From assembly GCA_020053565.1 (NCBI GenBank), contig JAGVMY010000128.1, forward strand, positions 1 to 23,565: a DNA stretch of 23,565 bases, read 5' to 3'. Below are positions 7,635 to 15,341 of the stretch, piece by piece. Position 1 is the first letter of the stretch. Every line of letters begins with the position of its first letter. Made by a program: the position numbers and the translations under genes. The notes beneath the pieces are model-generated. The model was not told where the DNA came from, made no database searches, and saw only the letters and a program-made list of their open reading frames with translations. The DNA is from Thermodesulfovibrionales bacterium. Lineage in GTDB: Bacteria; Nitrospirota; Thermodesulfovibrionia; Thermodesulfovibrionales; SM23-35.

Positions 7635-8718
7635 TGAGCTTCTTTCCTTCTTTACTCTTCTCTTTATTATTCGCCTGTTTCTTTTCTCTGTAAGACTTCA
7701 CTGCAGATATATGCTCTTCCCGTGTTACTGAAAACCTGTGTGTACCATCATTTTTCGACACAAAATAGATATAGGGAACATCTGCAGGATACATCGCTTC
7801 GATAATTGATTTGATACCTGGCGATGCAATAGGTCCGGGTGGGAGTCCTTTAATGACATAGGTATTATAGGGTGTTCTTCGTTGCAAATCTTTTGTCGTT
7901 ATTTTTTCTCTGGAACTTTTTATTCCGTAAATACAGGTAGGATCTGCCTGAAGCGGAATTCCTTTTCTGAGTCTGTTATGGTATACAGCAGAGATTAATG
8001 GTCTCTCTTCATCTGTGGCTGCCTCTTTCTCGATAATCGATGCAAGAGTGAGTACCTCTCTTTCTGAGAAACCGATTTCAGATGTCCTTACCCTGAGTTT
8101 ACCCGAATATTTTTCACGCATCTTGTTTATCATCATTCCTATCGCATCTTCAGGATCCATTCCTTTTGGGATTTTATATGTTTCAGGAAAGAGATACCCT
8201 TCAAATGTCGGGGCATCAATAATATATGAAGTAAGAAAGTCTTCATCTGACGAAAGGGTCTTGAAATCATCTTTACTTATAATGCCTTTCTCTGAAAGTT
8301 TCTCTGCAATTTCCCTGAGTGAATCTCCTTCAACTATTGTGATCTCATATTCTATTATCTGCCCTTTCCTCAGCATTTTGAAAATATCGAGCGGACTCAT
8401 TGACCCATAGACTGAATAGTATCCAGCCCTAATCTTTCTATCCAGACCACTTACTCTGCCAACAAAAAGGAAGAGGTTTTTATCTCGCATAAGTTTTTCC
8501 TTTGAAAAAATTTCGATTGCCTGTCTGAAAGTAGACCCCTTGGGTATTTCTAATTCTATTTTTTTACTGACACCAGGAACCGGGACCATTAGTTCTACTA
8601 TTACATAGATCCAGAACGATAAGATAATGCCTGCGAAGACAAAAATGATATTTCTTTTCATAATCTTATTAGCATGCCAGAATTTACGGTAGGGAGTCAA
8701 ATTGCCCTGTTTTTCCAT
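7621..8718 (-). CDS. mltG: endolytic murein transglycosylase, YceG family
   Basis: MltG is a membrane-anchored lytic transglycosylase that cuts nascent peptidoglycan strands and is thought to terminate glycan elongation. The 365-residue protein has a short cytoplasmic N-terminus, one transmembrane helix (about residues 22-45, IIFVFAGIILSFWIYVIVEL), a LysM-like region around EGDSLREIAEKL, and the catalytic YceG domain with EGYLFPETY, LASIIEKEA (containing the catalytic Glu), VYHNRL, LQADPT and GLPPGPIASPG. The C-terminus is a lysine-rich tail. The chosen ATG follows a purine-rich GAGAGGG; a second in-frame ATG at residue 20 would also keep the membrane helix. It is the first gene of the minus-strand mltG-ispG unit and is divergent from rpsB. 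Confidence 0.93.
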   Translation of the reverse strand: MEKQGNLTPYRKFWHANKIMKRNIIFVFAGIILSFWIYVIVELMVPVPGVSKKIELEIPKGSTFRQAIEIFSKEKLMRDKNLFLFVGRVSGLDRKIRAGYYSVYGSMSPLDIFKMLRKGQIIEYEITIVEGDSLREIAEKLSEKGIISKDDFKTLSSDEDFLTSYIIDAPTFEGYLFPETYKIPKGMDPEDAIGMMINKMREKYSGKLRVRTSEIGFSEREVLTLASIIEKEAATDEERPLISAVYHNRLRKGIPLQADPTCIYGIKSSREKITTKDLQRRTPYNTYVIKGLPPGPIASPGIKSIIEAMYPADVPYIYFVSKNDGTHRFSVTREEHISAVKSYREKKQANNKEKSKEGKKLNENL

Positions 8719-8793
8719 TTCCCAGCCCTCTCTCCCCTTGCAAAAAAAGATATTTTTATGTTAGGCTTTGAGACCTTTAGGCTCTACCCCTTA

Positions 8794-8814
8794 AGAGGCT
8801 ACTTCGTAGCTTCT
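8794..8814 (+). promoter_or_regulatory. stem-loop in the rpsB upstream region
   Basis: Nine base pairs (one G-U) close a three-base TTC loop: AGAGGCTAC pairs with GTAGCTTCT. It lies 84 bases before rpsB in the 179-base gap shared with the divergent mltG gene. It could belong to an autoregulatory S2 leader, as known for rpsB mRNAs in other bacteria, or be a terminator-like element without a T-run. A TATGAT (8828-8833) downstream could be a -10 box without a good -35. A GAGGAGG precedes the rpsB start. Confidence 0.4.
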
Positions 8815-8897
8815 GTGTCATTATTCATATGATAGGGTTAGTAGTCAGAAAGCAGAATAAAAAATGAGCTTGAAGAAAGAGGAGGATAAACAAGAAT

Positions 8898-9659
8898 ATG
8901 GTAGCAACAATTAAGGATCTTCTGGAAGCTGGAGTACATTTTGGTCATCAGGTAAAGCGGTGGCATCCCAAGATGAAGAAATATATTTTTGGAGAAAGAA
9001 ATGGTATCTATATCATAGACCTCCAGAAGACATTAAAAGGACTTGAAGATGCCTATAATTTCATAAGAGGGGTAGCCATAACTGGAATGCCTGTCCTCTT
9101 TGTTGGGACAAAAAAACAGGCACAGGATTCTATTCATGAAGAGTCAATAAGGGCCGGTGCTTTCTATGTGAACCAGCGATGGCTTGGTGGTATGCTTACA
9201 AACTTTTCTACCATAAAGAAGAGCATAGAAAAGCTGAAAAAGATTGAATCTATGAAGGCAGATGGCATTTTGGATTTGCTTCCTAAAAAAGAAGTTGCCA
9301 GCATGGAGAAGAAAAAGGATAAATTAGAAAAAAATCTATCAGGTATTAAAGATATCCCGGGCATTCCGGGGGCCGTGTTTATCGTAGACCCCAAGAAAGA
9401 AAGAATCGCAATAGCTGAGGCAAGAAAACTCTCTGTGCCAATCGTTGCGATAGTAGATACAAACTGTGACCCGGATGAGGTTGATTATGTAATCCCGGGC
9501 AATGATGATGCGATAAGAGCCATAAGACTTATCACCTCGAAAATGGCAGATGCAGTACTTGAAGGCAAGGAGACTCTCTCAAAGCGTGCGGCAGAAGAGG
9601 CTGAAAAACATGAGGTAGAGGAGAAAATACAGCAGGAAGAGGCAGAGGGAGCAGAATGA
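8898..9659 (+). CDS. rpsB: 30S ribosomal protein S2
   Basis: S2 is an essential protein of the small ribosomal subunit, placed between head and body of the 30S. The 253-residue protein has the classic N-terminus LLEAGVHFGHQVKRWHPKM, then IYIIDLQKT, the block NQRWLGGMLTNF and the loop DTNCDPDEVDYVIPGNDDA. The C-terminus is a glutamate-rich tail. The ATG is preceded by a strong GAGGAGG. It begins the rpsB-tsf-pyrH-frr cluster and overlaps tsf by four bases (ATGA). Confidence 0.98.
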   Translation: MVATIKDLLEAGVHFGHQVKRWHPKMKKYIFGERNGIYIIDLQKTLKGLEDAYNFIRGVAITGMPVLFVGTKKQAQDSIHEESIRAGAFYVNQRWLGGMLTNFSTIKKSIEKLKKIESMKADGILDLLPKKEVASMEKKKDKLEKNLSGIKDIPGIPGAVFIVDPKKERIAIAEARKLSVPIVAIVDTNCDPDEVDYVIPGNDDAIRAIRLITSKMADAVLEGKETLSKRAAEEAEKHEVEEKIQQEEAEGAE

Positions 9660-10255
9660 TAACAATCTCATCAGAACTGGTAAAGGACCTCAGGGAAAAG
9701 TCAGGTGCAGGCATGATGGAATGCAAAAAGGCACTTACTGATAGTAATGGAGATTTTGAAAAGGCTGTAGATTTGCTCAGGCAGAGAGGTCTTGCATCCG
9801 CATCTAAAAAAGCAGGGAGAATAGCCTCAGAAGGACTCATCGGCTCATACATACATATGGGCAAAATCGGGACACTGGTTGAGGTGAATTGCGAGACAGA
9901 CTTTGTGGCAAGAACAGAGGATTTTAAAGAACTTGTTAAGGATATCGCCATGCATATCGCTGCTGCAACTCCTTTCTACTTATCAAGAGATGAGGTGCCA
10001 CAGGATGTCATAGATCGAGAAAAGGAAATATACAGGGCGCAGGTTACAGACAAGCCATCACATGTTGTTGAGAAGATTATAGAGGGAAAGCTCGAGAAAT
10101 TTTATACAGACACCTGCCTTATTGACCAGATCTTTATTAAAGACCCTGAACAAAAAAAGAAAATTAAAGACATTGTCACTGAGAAGATTGCAAAATTAGG
10201 TGAAAATGTCGTCATAAAAAGATTCGTCAGGTTTCAGCTTGGAGAGACAGCATAG
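9656..10255 (+). CDS. tsf: translation elongation factor Ts, short form
   Basis: EF-Ts exchanges GDP for GTP on EF-Tu. The 199-residue protein has the N-terminal UBA-like module with LREKSGAGMMECKKAL and the hallmark block NCETDFVAR. It is about 80 residues shorter than the E. coli protein and resembles the short EF-Ts type, as in Thermus and some other phyla, with one reduced core subdomain; nothing suggests a frameshift. The ATG overlaps the rpsB stop as ATGA, so translation is coupled. pyrH follows after two bases. Confidence 0.97.
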   Translation: MITISSELVKDLREKSGAGMMECKKALTDSNGDFEKAVDLLRQRGLASASKKAGRIASEGLIGSYIHMGKIGTLVEVNCETDFVARTEDFKELVKDIAMHIAAATPFYLSRDEVPQDVIDREKEIYRAQVTDKPSHVVEKIIEGKLEKFYTDTCLIDQIFIKDPEQKKKIKDIVTEKIAKLGENVVIKRFVRFQLGETA

Positions 10256-10257
10256 AG

Positions 10258-11007
10258 ATGAAAGGTTTGAAATACAAGAGGATACTCCTTAAGATAAGTG
10301 GTGAAGCCATGATGGGAGACAGAAAATATGGAATTGACTCATCTACCGTTGATTACATGGCTAAGGAGATAAAGGAAGCTCTATCGAAAGGCGTTGAAGT
10401 CGCAATAGTCATAGGAGGAGGAAATATCTTCAGGGGAGCTGAAGCGAGTGTAGAGGGAATAGAAAGGGCATCTGCAGATTACATGGGAATGCTCGCAACC
10501 ATTATCAATGCCCTTGCACTTCAAAACTCTCTTGAGAAACACAGTGTTCCCACAAGGGTCCAGTCCGCAATAGAGATGAAAGAACTTGCAGAACCATATA
10601 TAAGACGTAAGGCAATACGACATCTTGAGAAGGGAAGAGCAGTCATCTTTGCTGCAGGTACAGGTAACCCATACTTCACCACCGATACTGCTGCAGCTTT
10701 GAGGGCCATAGAGATTGGTGCAGATGTGATACTCAAGGCAACAAAGGTTGATGGCATATATTCATCAGACCCTGTGAAAAACCCTTCAGCAAAAAAATAT
10801 AGTACAGTCACTTACATTGATATGCTCACTAAGGGGCTTAGTGTCATGGATTCGACTGCGATCACGCTCTGCATGGAAAACAACATCCCGATCCTTGTAT
10901 TTAACCTGAGAGGAAAGGGCAATATAAGAAAGATTATCGAAGGCAAAAAATTAGGAACTCTTGTGAGGGGAAATAATGGACCAAGAGTTAAAAAGAAAAG
11001 TCATTGA
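10258..11007 (+). CDS. pyrH: UMP kinase
   Basis: PyrH phosphorylates UMP to UDP in pyrimidine nucleotide synthesis; the bacterial enzyme is a hexameric amino-acid-kinase-fold protein. The 249-residue product shows KRILLKISGEAMMG, IVIGGGNIFRG, FAAGTGNPYFTTDTAA and ATKVDGIYSSDP, all characteristic blocks. It starts two bases after tsf. Its last ten codons, giving a basic tail (PRVKKKSH), overlap the frr start by 32 bases in a different frame. Confidence 0.97.
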   Translation: MKGLKYKRILLKISGEAMMGDRKYGIDSSTVDYMAKEIKEALSKGVEVAIVIGGGNIFRGAEASVEGIERASADYMGMLATIINALALQNSLEKHSVPTRVQSAIEMKELAEPYIRRKAIRHLEKGRAVIFAAGTGNPYFTTDTAAALRAIEIGADVILKATKVDGIYSSDPVKNPSAKKYSTVTYIDMLTKGLSVMDSTAITLCMENNIPILVFNLRGKGNIRKIIEGKKLGTLVRGNNGPRVKKKSH

Positions 11008-11533
11008 TCGAATGGGCAGTGCCATCGAGGCACTGAAAAAAGAGTTCTCTTCTGTCAGAACAGGACGGGCTTCTCTCGCACTCCTCGATGGGATAACAGT
11101 AAACTATTACGATATACACACCTCGCTTCAACAACTTGCAAGCCTAAGCCTCCCTGATAGCCGTCAGATAGCGATACAGCCCTGGGACCCAAAAATCATT
11201 CCCGATATCGAAAAGGCGATTATGAAGTCAGACCTTGGCATTACGCCTGTAAATGACGGGAAGTTAATTAGAATAAATATCCCTCCACTTACAGAGGAGA
11301 GAAGGAAACAACTCGTAAAGATAGTAAAGAAAAAAGCAGAAGAATATAGAGTAACAATAAGGAATATCAGGAGAGATATAAACGAAGAACTTAAAAAACA
11401 CGAAAAAGAAAAACACCTCAGTGAAGACGATGTCAAAAAATCACAGGAAGAAATTCAAAAGATCACAGATTCTTATATAGCTAAAGTGGATGAAACTTTA
11501 AGGCACAAAGAAAAAGAAATCATGGAGGTATAA
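10976..11533 (+). CDS. frr: ribosome recycling factor
   Basis: RRF, with EF-G, splits the post-termination ribosome. The 185-residue protein has the standard length and the blocks EFSSVRTGRASLALLD, ISLPDSR-like SLPDSRQIAIQPWD, KSDLGITPVNDGKLIRI and PPLTEERRKQLVK. The start is supported by GAGGGGA just upstream inside pyrH and by the conserved N-terminal helix beginning at MDQELKRKVIDRM. Overlap with pyrH is 32 bases. The stop codon is followed after one base by a GTG that starts a small unknown gene, with the ribosome-binding site GGAGG lying in the last frr codons. Confidence 0.97.
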   Translation: MDQELKRKVIDRMGSAIEALKKEFSSVRTGRASLALLDGITVNYYDIHTSLQQLASLSLPDSRQIAIQPWDPKIIPDIEKAIMKSDLGITPVNDGKLIRINIPPLTEERRKQLVKIVKKKAEEYRVTIRNIRRDINEELKKHEKEKHLSEDDVKKSQEEIQKITDSYIAKVDETLRHKEKEIMEV

Positions 11534-11534
11534 G

Positions 11535-11702
11535 GTGATAAGCCGTAACTTCATAGTGAAGGTAACAGATGCAAAGCTCATAGATATTAAGAAGGCCCTT
11601 CAGGCAGCAGGCATAAATGTGAGAAGCATCATTGAAGTATTCAAGGAAGGTGATGAAAAATCACAAGAGGGGGAAAAACAAGAGGAACAGAGTGGCAACT
11701 AA
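11535..11702 (+). CDS. small hypothetical protein (55 aa)
   Basis: A GTG start at 11535-11537 lies six bases after a GGAGG and one base after the frr stop codon. The product begins MISRNFIVKVTDAKLID and has a compact strand-helix-strand pattern (FIVKV, IDIKKALQAAGI, VRSIIEVF) followed by a polar, glutamate- and glutamine-rich tail. I do not recognise the family; the pattern could be a half ACT- or ferredoxin-like module. Tight coupling to frr and the good ribosome-binding site support translation. It overlaps the start of the zinc-finger gene by 50 bases. Confidence 0.7.
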   Translation: MISRNFIVKVTDAKLIDIKKALQAAGINVRSIIEVFKEGDEKSQEGEKQEEQSGN

Positions 11703-12222
11703 GAAACCTGTGAAGAAAAAAAATAAAAGACCGGTCATAAAGGCTGTAAAAAAAGTTACCAAAAAGCCTCCTTTGAAAACCAAGACAAAAACTGGTCAGA
11801 AAAAAAGGATATCCAGAGTCAAGAGGAAAGAATCAGAAGATAATAAAAAGGCTGCCTTAAGAAGGGTTCTCATTCTGAAAAGAGAAGAGATTGTAAAAGA
11901 GGCAAAGTCAGAAATATCTAAGTATATAAAAGGTGAGACAAGACAACTGGTAGATACAGCTCTCGATAACGGAGACTGGTCAATTGTTGATCTGTCAGAG
12001 GATATAAGCTTTAAGCAGTTAGGTATCCATAGAGAAACTCTCGTCAAGATAGATGAGGCCCTCAGAAAACTTGATGAAGGCACGTACGGCAAATGTGAGG
12101 ACTGCGGAGAGGACATAAATGAAGAAAGGCTGAAAGTCCTTCCTTATGCGATTTACTGTATAGATTGTAAGGAAAAAAGAGAGCAACTCGAGAAGATGGA
12201 AAGTGAAGAAGGGCCTGCTTAA
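11653..12222 (+). CDS. DksA/TraR-type zinc-finger protein with long basic N-terminus
   Basis: The C-terminal half matches the DksA/TraR family, whose members enter the RNA polymerase secondary channel or bind other partners. The zinc ligands form CEDC and CIDC (residues 148, 151, 169 and 172 of 189), separated by 17 residues, preceded by a coiled-coil segment with the acidic tip DNGDWSIVDLSED. The first about 65 residues are almost only Lys, Arg, Pro, Thr and Val, resembling a histone-H1-like tail (for example KKPVKKKNKRPVIKAVKKV). The ATG at 11653 is preceded by AAGGAAGG and is preferred over a TTG at 11632; a GTG at 11691 is also possible. It closes the ribosome/translation cluster and converges on hemC nine bases later. 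Whether it acts as a true DksA is uncertain, because the tip differs from the E. coli DxxDxA motif. Confidence 0.83.
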   Translation: MKNHKRGKNKRNRVATKKPVKKKNKRPVIKAVKKVTKKPPLKTKTKTGQKKRISRVKRKESEDNKKAALRRVLILKREEIVKEAKSEISKYIKGETRQLVDTALDNGDWSIVDLSEDISFKQLGIHRETLVKIDEALRKLDEGTYGKCEDCGEDINEERLKVLPYAIYCIDCKEKREQLEKMESEEGPA

Positions 12223-12231
12223 CGTTTGTGC

Positions 12232-13239
12232 TTAGGAAAACCGGTAAATTTCTTCAAGTATTTCTTTCGCTCCTCTTGCGAGCAAGTCTTCAGCAAGTTT
12301 GACGCCGAGAATTTCAGAATCTTCGGGTTTTCCTTCCAGATGTCCCTTTATAATCTTCTCACCACTGACACGTCCTACAAGACCATCAATGATAAGTAAT
12401 GAGTGATGAGTAATGAGTAATGAGTCTTTGCTCCGTGCTCTTTGCTCTGTGCTCTTTGCTCTGTGCTCTATTCTCGCATAGGCTGCGATTGGCACCTGAC
12501 AACCGCCCCCAAGCTTTTTGAGAAACGCCCTCTCTGTCCTCACACATACTGAAGTCTCTTTGTGGTCTAATGGGCTGACTATGGTATTTATGAATTCATC
12601 ATTAATCCTGCATTCTATCCCTATAGCTCCCTGACCAATTGCAGGAAGACTTATCTCAGGAGACAATATCTCTGTTATCCTGCTCTGAAGTCCAAGTCTT
12701 TTGACACCTGCAACAGCAAGGATTATGGCATTAAACTGCCCTTCATCAAGTTTTCTTACTCTTGTATCAAGATTTCCTCTCAACTGTGTAATGTTCAGAT
12801 CAGGTCGTATATTCAAAAGCTGACAGGAACGCCTGAGACTGCTTGTCCCGATATGAGCACCCTTGGAAAGATCCTTAAATTTTTGATTTTTGATTTTTGA
12901 TTTTTGACTTATTATTATCGCATCAAGCGGGTCTTCCCTTTTGCAAATTGCCGTTATATGAAGACTGTTCGGCAATTCAGTCGGAACATCCTTCATGCTA
13001 TGGACAGCGAGATCTACCTCGCCTCTCATGAGTGCCTCTTCTATCTCTTTGACAAAAAGTCCTTTGCCACCTACTTTAGCAAGTGGTACATCTAAAATGT
13101 TATCTCCGGATGTCTTTATCTTTTTTAACACAACCTCGATTCCCGGTTTTATCCTTTCAAGTTCAGACTTAACCCACTCTGCCTGCCATAAAGCAAGCTT
13201 GCTTCCACGTGTACCAATAATAACCTTATTTTCTTTCAT
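12232..13239 (-). CDS. hemC: porphobilinogen deaminase (hydroxymethylbilane synthase) with repeat-encoded insertions
   Basis: HemC polymerises four porphobilinogens into hydroxymethylbilane in heme/siroheme/corrin synthesis. The 335-residue protein has IIGTRGSKLALWQ, VHSMKDVPTELP, GTSSLRRSCQL, LRGNLDTRV and LGGGCQVPIAAYA, where the cysteine binds the dipyrromethane cofactor. It is about 25 residues longer than usual. The extra length lies after AYARI as a polar stretch containing ITHHSLLI, and there is a lesser addition KSKIKNQKFK. Both are encoded by heptanucleotide tandem arrays that keep the reading frame. The start lies 18 bases after the hemA stop, so the genes form one operon with ccsB. 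Confidence 0.95.
   Translation of the reverse strand: MKENKVIIGTRGSKLALWQAEWVKSELERIKPGIEVVLKKIKTSGDNILDVPLAKVGGKGLFVKEIEEALMRGEVDLAVHSMKDVPTELPNSLHITAICKREDPLDAIIISQKSKIKNQKFKDLSKGAHIGTSSLRRSCQLLNIRPDLNITQLRGNLDTRVRKLDEGQFNAIILAVAGVKRLGLQSRITEILSPEISLPAIGQGAIGIECRINDEFINTIVSPLDHKETSVCVRTERAFLKKLGGGCQVPIAAYARIEHRAKSTEQRARSKDSLLITHHSLLIIDGLVGRVSGEKIIKGHLEGKPEDSEILGVKLAEDLLARGAKEILEEIYRFS
12397..12467. repeat. two abutting heptanucleotide arrays inside hemC
   Basis: Plus-strand heptads are TAATGAG, TGATGAG, TAATGAG, TAATGAG (12397-12424) and then, one base later, three 14-base units CTTTGCT+CTGTGCT (12426-12467; the first copy has one substitution). The array adds about 24 codons to hemC in frame. 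Confidence 0.85.
12880..12907. repeat. heptanucleotide array TTTTTGA x4 inside hemC
   Basis: Four perfect copies of TTTTTGA run from 12880 to 12907. On the coding minus strand they encode the stretch KSKIKNQKF just before the conserved GTSSLRR block. This is the second heptad array in the same gene. Confidence 0.85.
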
Positions 13240-13257
13240 CTTAAACTATCGTCTCTA

Positions 13258-14529
13258 TTACTTTTTTTCTTCTCCGTTTATGCCATAGAGCCGCTTTATC
13301 GTTGCGATCAGTATATCTCTATCTTCAGAATCTTCTTTCAATGCTGCGGTGGGTGGATGAATAAGCTTATTGATAATAGCAGCTGCCATATACTCAATTG
13401 CCTCTTTCTCCTTTTCTTTAAGCTCAGGTATTTTATGTAGAAGCTTGGTGAGTTCTTCTCTTTTAATCTCCTCTGCTTTATCCCTTAAGGCAACAATGGT
13501 TGGCACAGAATCAAGGGAAGACTGCCATTTAAAGAAGGGTTCAATCTCTTCTTCGATTATCTTTTCCGCCTTCTCTGCCTCTTTTTTCCTTTCAAACATG
13601 TTCGTATCAACAATGCCTTGAAGGTCATCAATATCATAGAGATACACATTATCCAGAGCATTAATCTCAGGATCTATATTCCTCGGCACAGAAATATCAA
13701 TAATAAAAACAGGACGTTGCTTTCTCTCTTTCATCATCTTCTGCATCTGATCCTTCATGAGCACATAGCGTGAGGCGCCTGTTGAACAGATCACGATATC
13801 AGTACGTACCATTTCCTGAAGAAACCCATCAAACTTTACAGGTCTCCCGTTAAAATCCCTTGCAAGCTCACAAGCCCGTTCGTATGTCCTGTTTGCGACA
13901 ATAACTTCTTTCACGCCATTGCTTATCAAATGCCTTGCCGCAAGTTCAGCCATCTCTCCTGCACCTAAAAGCATGCTTACTTTCCCTGAGAGATTAGTAA
14001 AGATTTTTTTTGCAAGTTCAACCGCAGCAAAACCTATAGAAACAGCGTTTTCAGCTATCCTCGTCTCTGTCCTCACCTTCTTTGCCGTAGAAATTGTCTT
14101 TTTCATCAGCCTGTTCAGAAGGATTCCTGTTGTCTTTTTCTCGATAGCCATTTCAAAAGCATCTTTTACCTGTCCGAGGATTTGAGGTTCACCGATAACC
14201 ATGGAGTCGAGGCTTGATGCAACCCTGAAGATATGTCTCACTGCATTGATATCATCATAGATATAGAGGGATTTATCAAGCAACTCCCTGTTCACATTGT
14301 GGAATTCTGAGAGAAAGGTCTTGATGGATTCAGATGCTTGTACCGGATCTTTCACATTTGTATACAGTTCTACCCTGTTACAGGTAGAAAGTATCATGGC
14401 CTCCTCTATCTCAGGGAGTCCTCTTAATCTCAAGAGACCTTCATCGAGTTTGGGGCCGTCAAACGCTACTTTCTCTCTGACCTCAATATCAGCAGTTTTA
14501 TGATTGAGTCCTACTACAAACACTTTCAT
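13258..14529 (-). CDS. hemA: glutamyl-tRNA reductase
   Basis: HemA reduces glutamyl-tRNA(Glu) to glutamate-1-semialdehyde, the first step of the C5 route to tetrapyrroles. The 423-residue protein shows GLNHKTADIEVREK, the catalytic-cysteine block STCNRVELYT, the block SMVIGEPQILGQVK, the NADPH-binding segment LLGAGEMAELAARHL and the C-terminal dimerisation domain. The ATG overlaps the ccsB stop codon (ATGA), so translation of the membrane protein and of HemA is coupled. hemC follows. This order, a cytochrome c assembly (CcsA/HemX-like) gene before hemA and hemC, is well known in several phyla. Confidence 0.97.
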   Translation of the reverse strand: MKVFVVGLNHKTADIEVREKVAFDGPKLDEGLLRLRGLPEIEEAMILSTCNRVELYTNVKDPVQASESIKTFLSEFHNVNRELLDKSLYIYDDINAVRHIFRVASSLDSMVIGEPQILGQVKDAFEMAIEKKTTGILLNRLMKKTISTAKKVRTETRIAENAVSIGFAAVELAKKIFTNLSGKVSMLLGAGEMAELAARHLISNGVKEVIVANRTYERACELARDFNGRPVKFDGFLQEMVRTDIVICSTGASRYVLMKDQMQKMMKERKQRPVFIIDISVPRNIDPEINALDNVYLYDIDDLQGIVDTNMFERKKEAEKAEKIIEEEIEPFFKWQSSLDSVPTIVALRDKAEEIKREELTKLLHKIPELKEKEKEAIEYMAAAIINKLIHPPTAALKEDSEDRDILIATIKRLYGINGEEKK

Positions 14530-15341
14530 AGAAAAACATGGAGACCTTTTCGGAGTAATTTAATACCGAAAAAGGCGATCAGAATTGTGAGAAAACCGAT
14601 TATGGATAATAGAGCAGCCCTTTTGCCTCTCCAACCAGCCACAAGTCGGGCATGAAGCACAATCGCATAGATAAACCATGTTATGAGTGACCAAACCTCT
14701 CTCGTGTCCCAATTCCAGTAACTTCCCCAGGCGCTTTCTGCCCATAAAACACCTGTTATTATTGCAAGGGTAAGGAGGGGAAACCCCAGAGTTATTAATC
14801 GGTAATTCATTTCGTCAAGGGTTTGAAGACTTGGCAATCTCCCAAAGAGCCCTACAGGCCGCTTGGATTTTACATAGTGTTCCTGAACAAGGTACATGAC
14901 CCCTATTCCGCAAGCGAGGGCAAAGGCAGCATTACCCAAAAAGGCAATAACCGTATGTATTTCAAGCCAATAACTCTGCAATACAGGGCTTAATGGTTTT
15001 ATCTCTCTTGGCAGCATCGAAGATGAGAGCATCAGAGCAAATACAATAGGCATTATGAAAGATGAGAGAAGCTTGATCCTGTACCTGAATGCTAACATGA
15101 AAAAAATAAGAACGATGCACCAGGAGAAAAAAGATGTTGCCTCGTGGAAATTTGTTATAGGAATATGGCCTGCAGTGACATAACGATAAATAATGTTTAC
15201 TGTGTGAAAGGCAAACCCAATGCCAGCCATTGAAAGGATTATCTTTGAGGTGATCTTTGTTTCCTTGAAAAGCTCTATAATGCCGACAATAGTTGCTACA
15301 AAATAAAATATCAGGGCGAGTTCAAAAAGGATTGTTCCCAT
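14526..15341 (-). CDS. cytochrome c biogenesis protein, CcsA/ResC (HemX-like) family
   Basis: This is a 271-residue membrane protein with about eight hydrophobic helices and the tryptophan-rich heme-handling motif WGSYWNWDTREVWSL near residue 200. Conserved histidines occur near HTVNIIYRY, in EIHTVIAFLG and in LHARLVAGW. In system II cytochrome c maturation such a protein exports heme and presents it to apocytochromes; HemX-like members next to hemA may instead affect HemA levels. The ATG at 15339-15341 overlaps the stop codon of the preceding small gene as TGATG. A TTG at 15362 would add seven residues but is less likely. The motif is complete, favouring a functional cytochrome assembly role. 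The CcsB/ResB partner is not in the window. Confidence 0.85.
   Translation of the reverse strand: MGTILFELALIFYFVATIVGIIELFKETKITSKIILSMAGIGFAFHTVNIIYRYVTAGHIPITNFHEATSFFSWCIVLIFFMLAFRYRIKLLSSFIMPIVFALMLSSSMLPREIKPLSPVLQSYWLEIHTVIAFLGNAAFALACGIGVMYLVQEHYVKSKRPVGLFGRLPSLQTLDEMNYRLITLGFPLLTLAIITGVLWAESAWGSYWNWDTREVWSLITWFIYAIVLHARLVAGWRGKRAALLSIIGFLTILIAFFGIKLLRKGLHVFL

Noticed and set aside
8864..8914. 16-codon upstream frame starting ATG at 8864 that overlaps the rpsB start
   Set aside because: It has no ribosome-binding site of its own and the GAGGAGG serves rpsB; a chance frame is the simpler view.
9656..10255. tsf seemed truncated (199 residues)
   Set aside because: The frame is intact, ends with a conserved-looking C-terminus and is directly followed by pyrH; short EF-Ts proteins are normal in many phyla.
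12426..12467. Tandem units considered as a CRISPR array
   Set aside because: Units are 14 bases, directly abutting, without spacers, and lie within the hemC coding frame.
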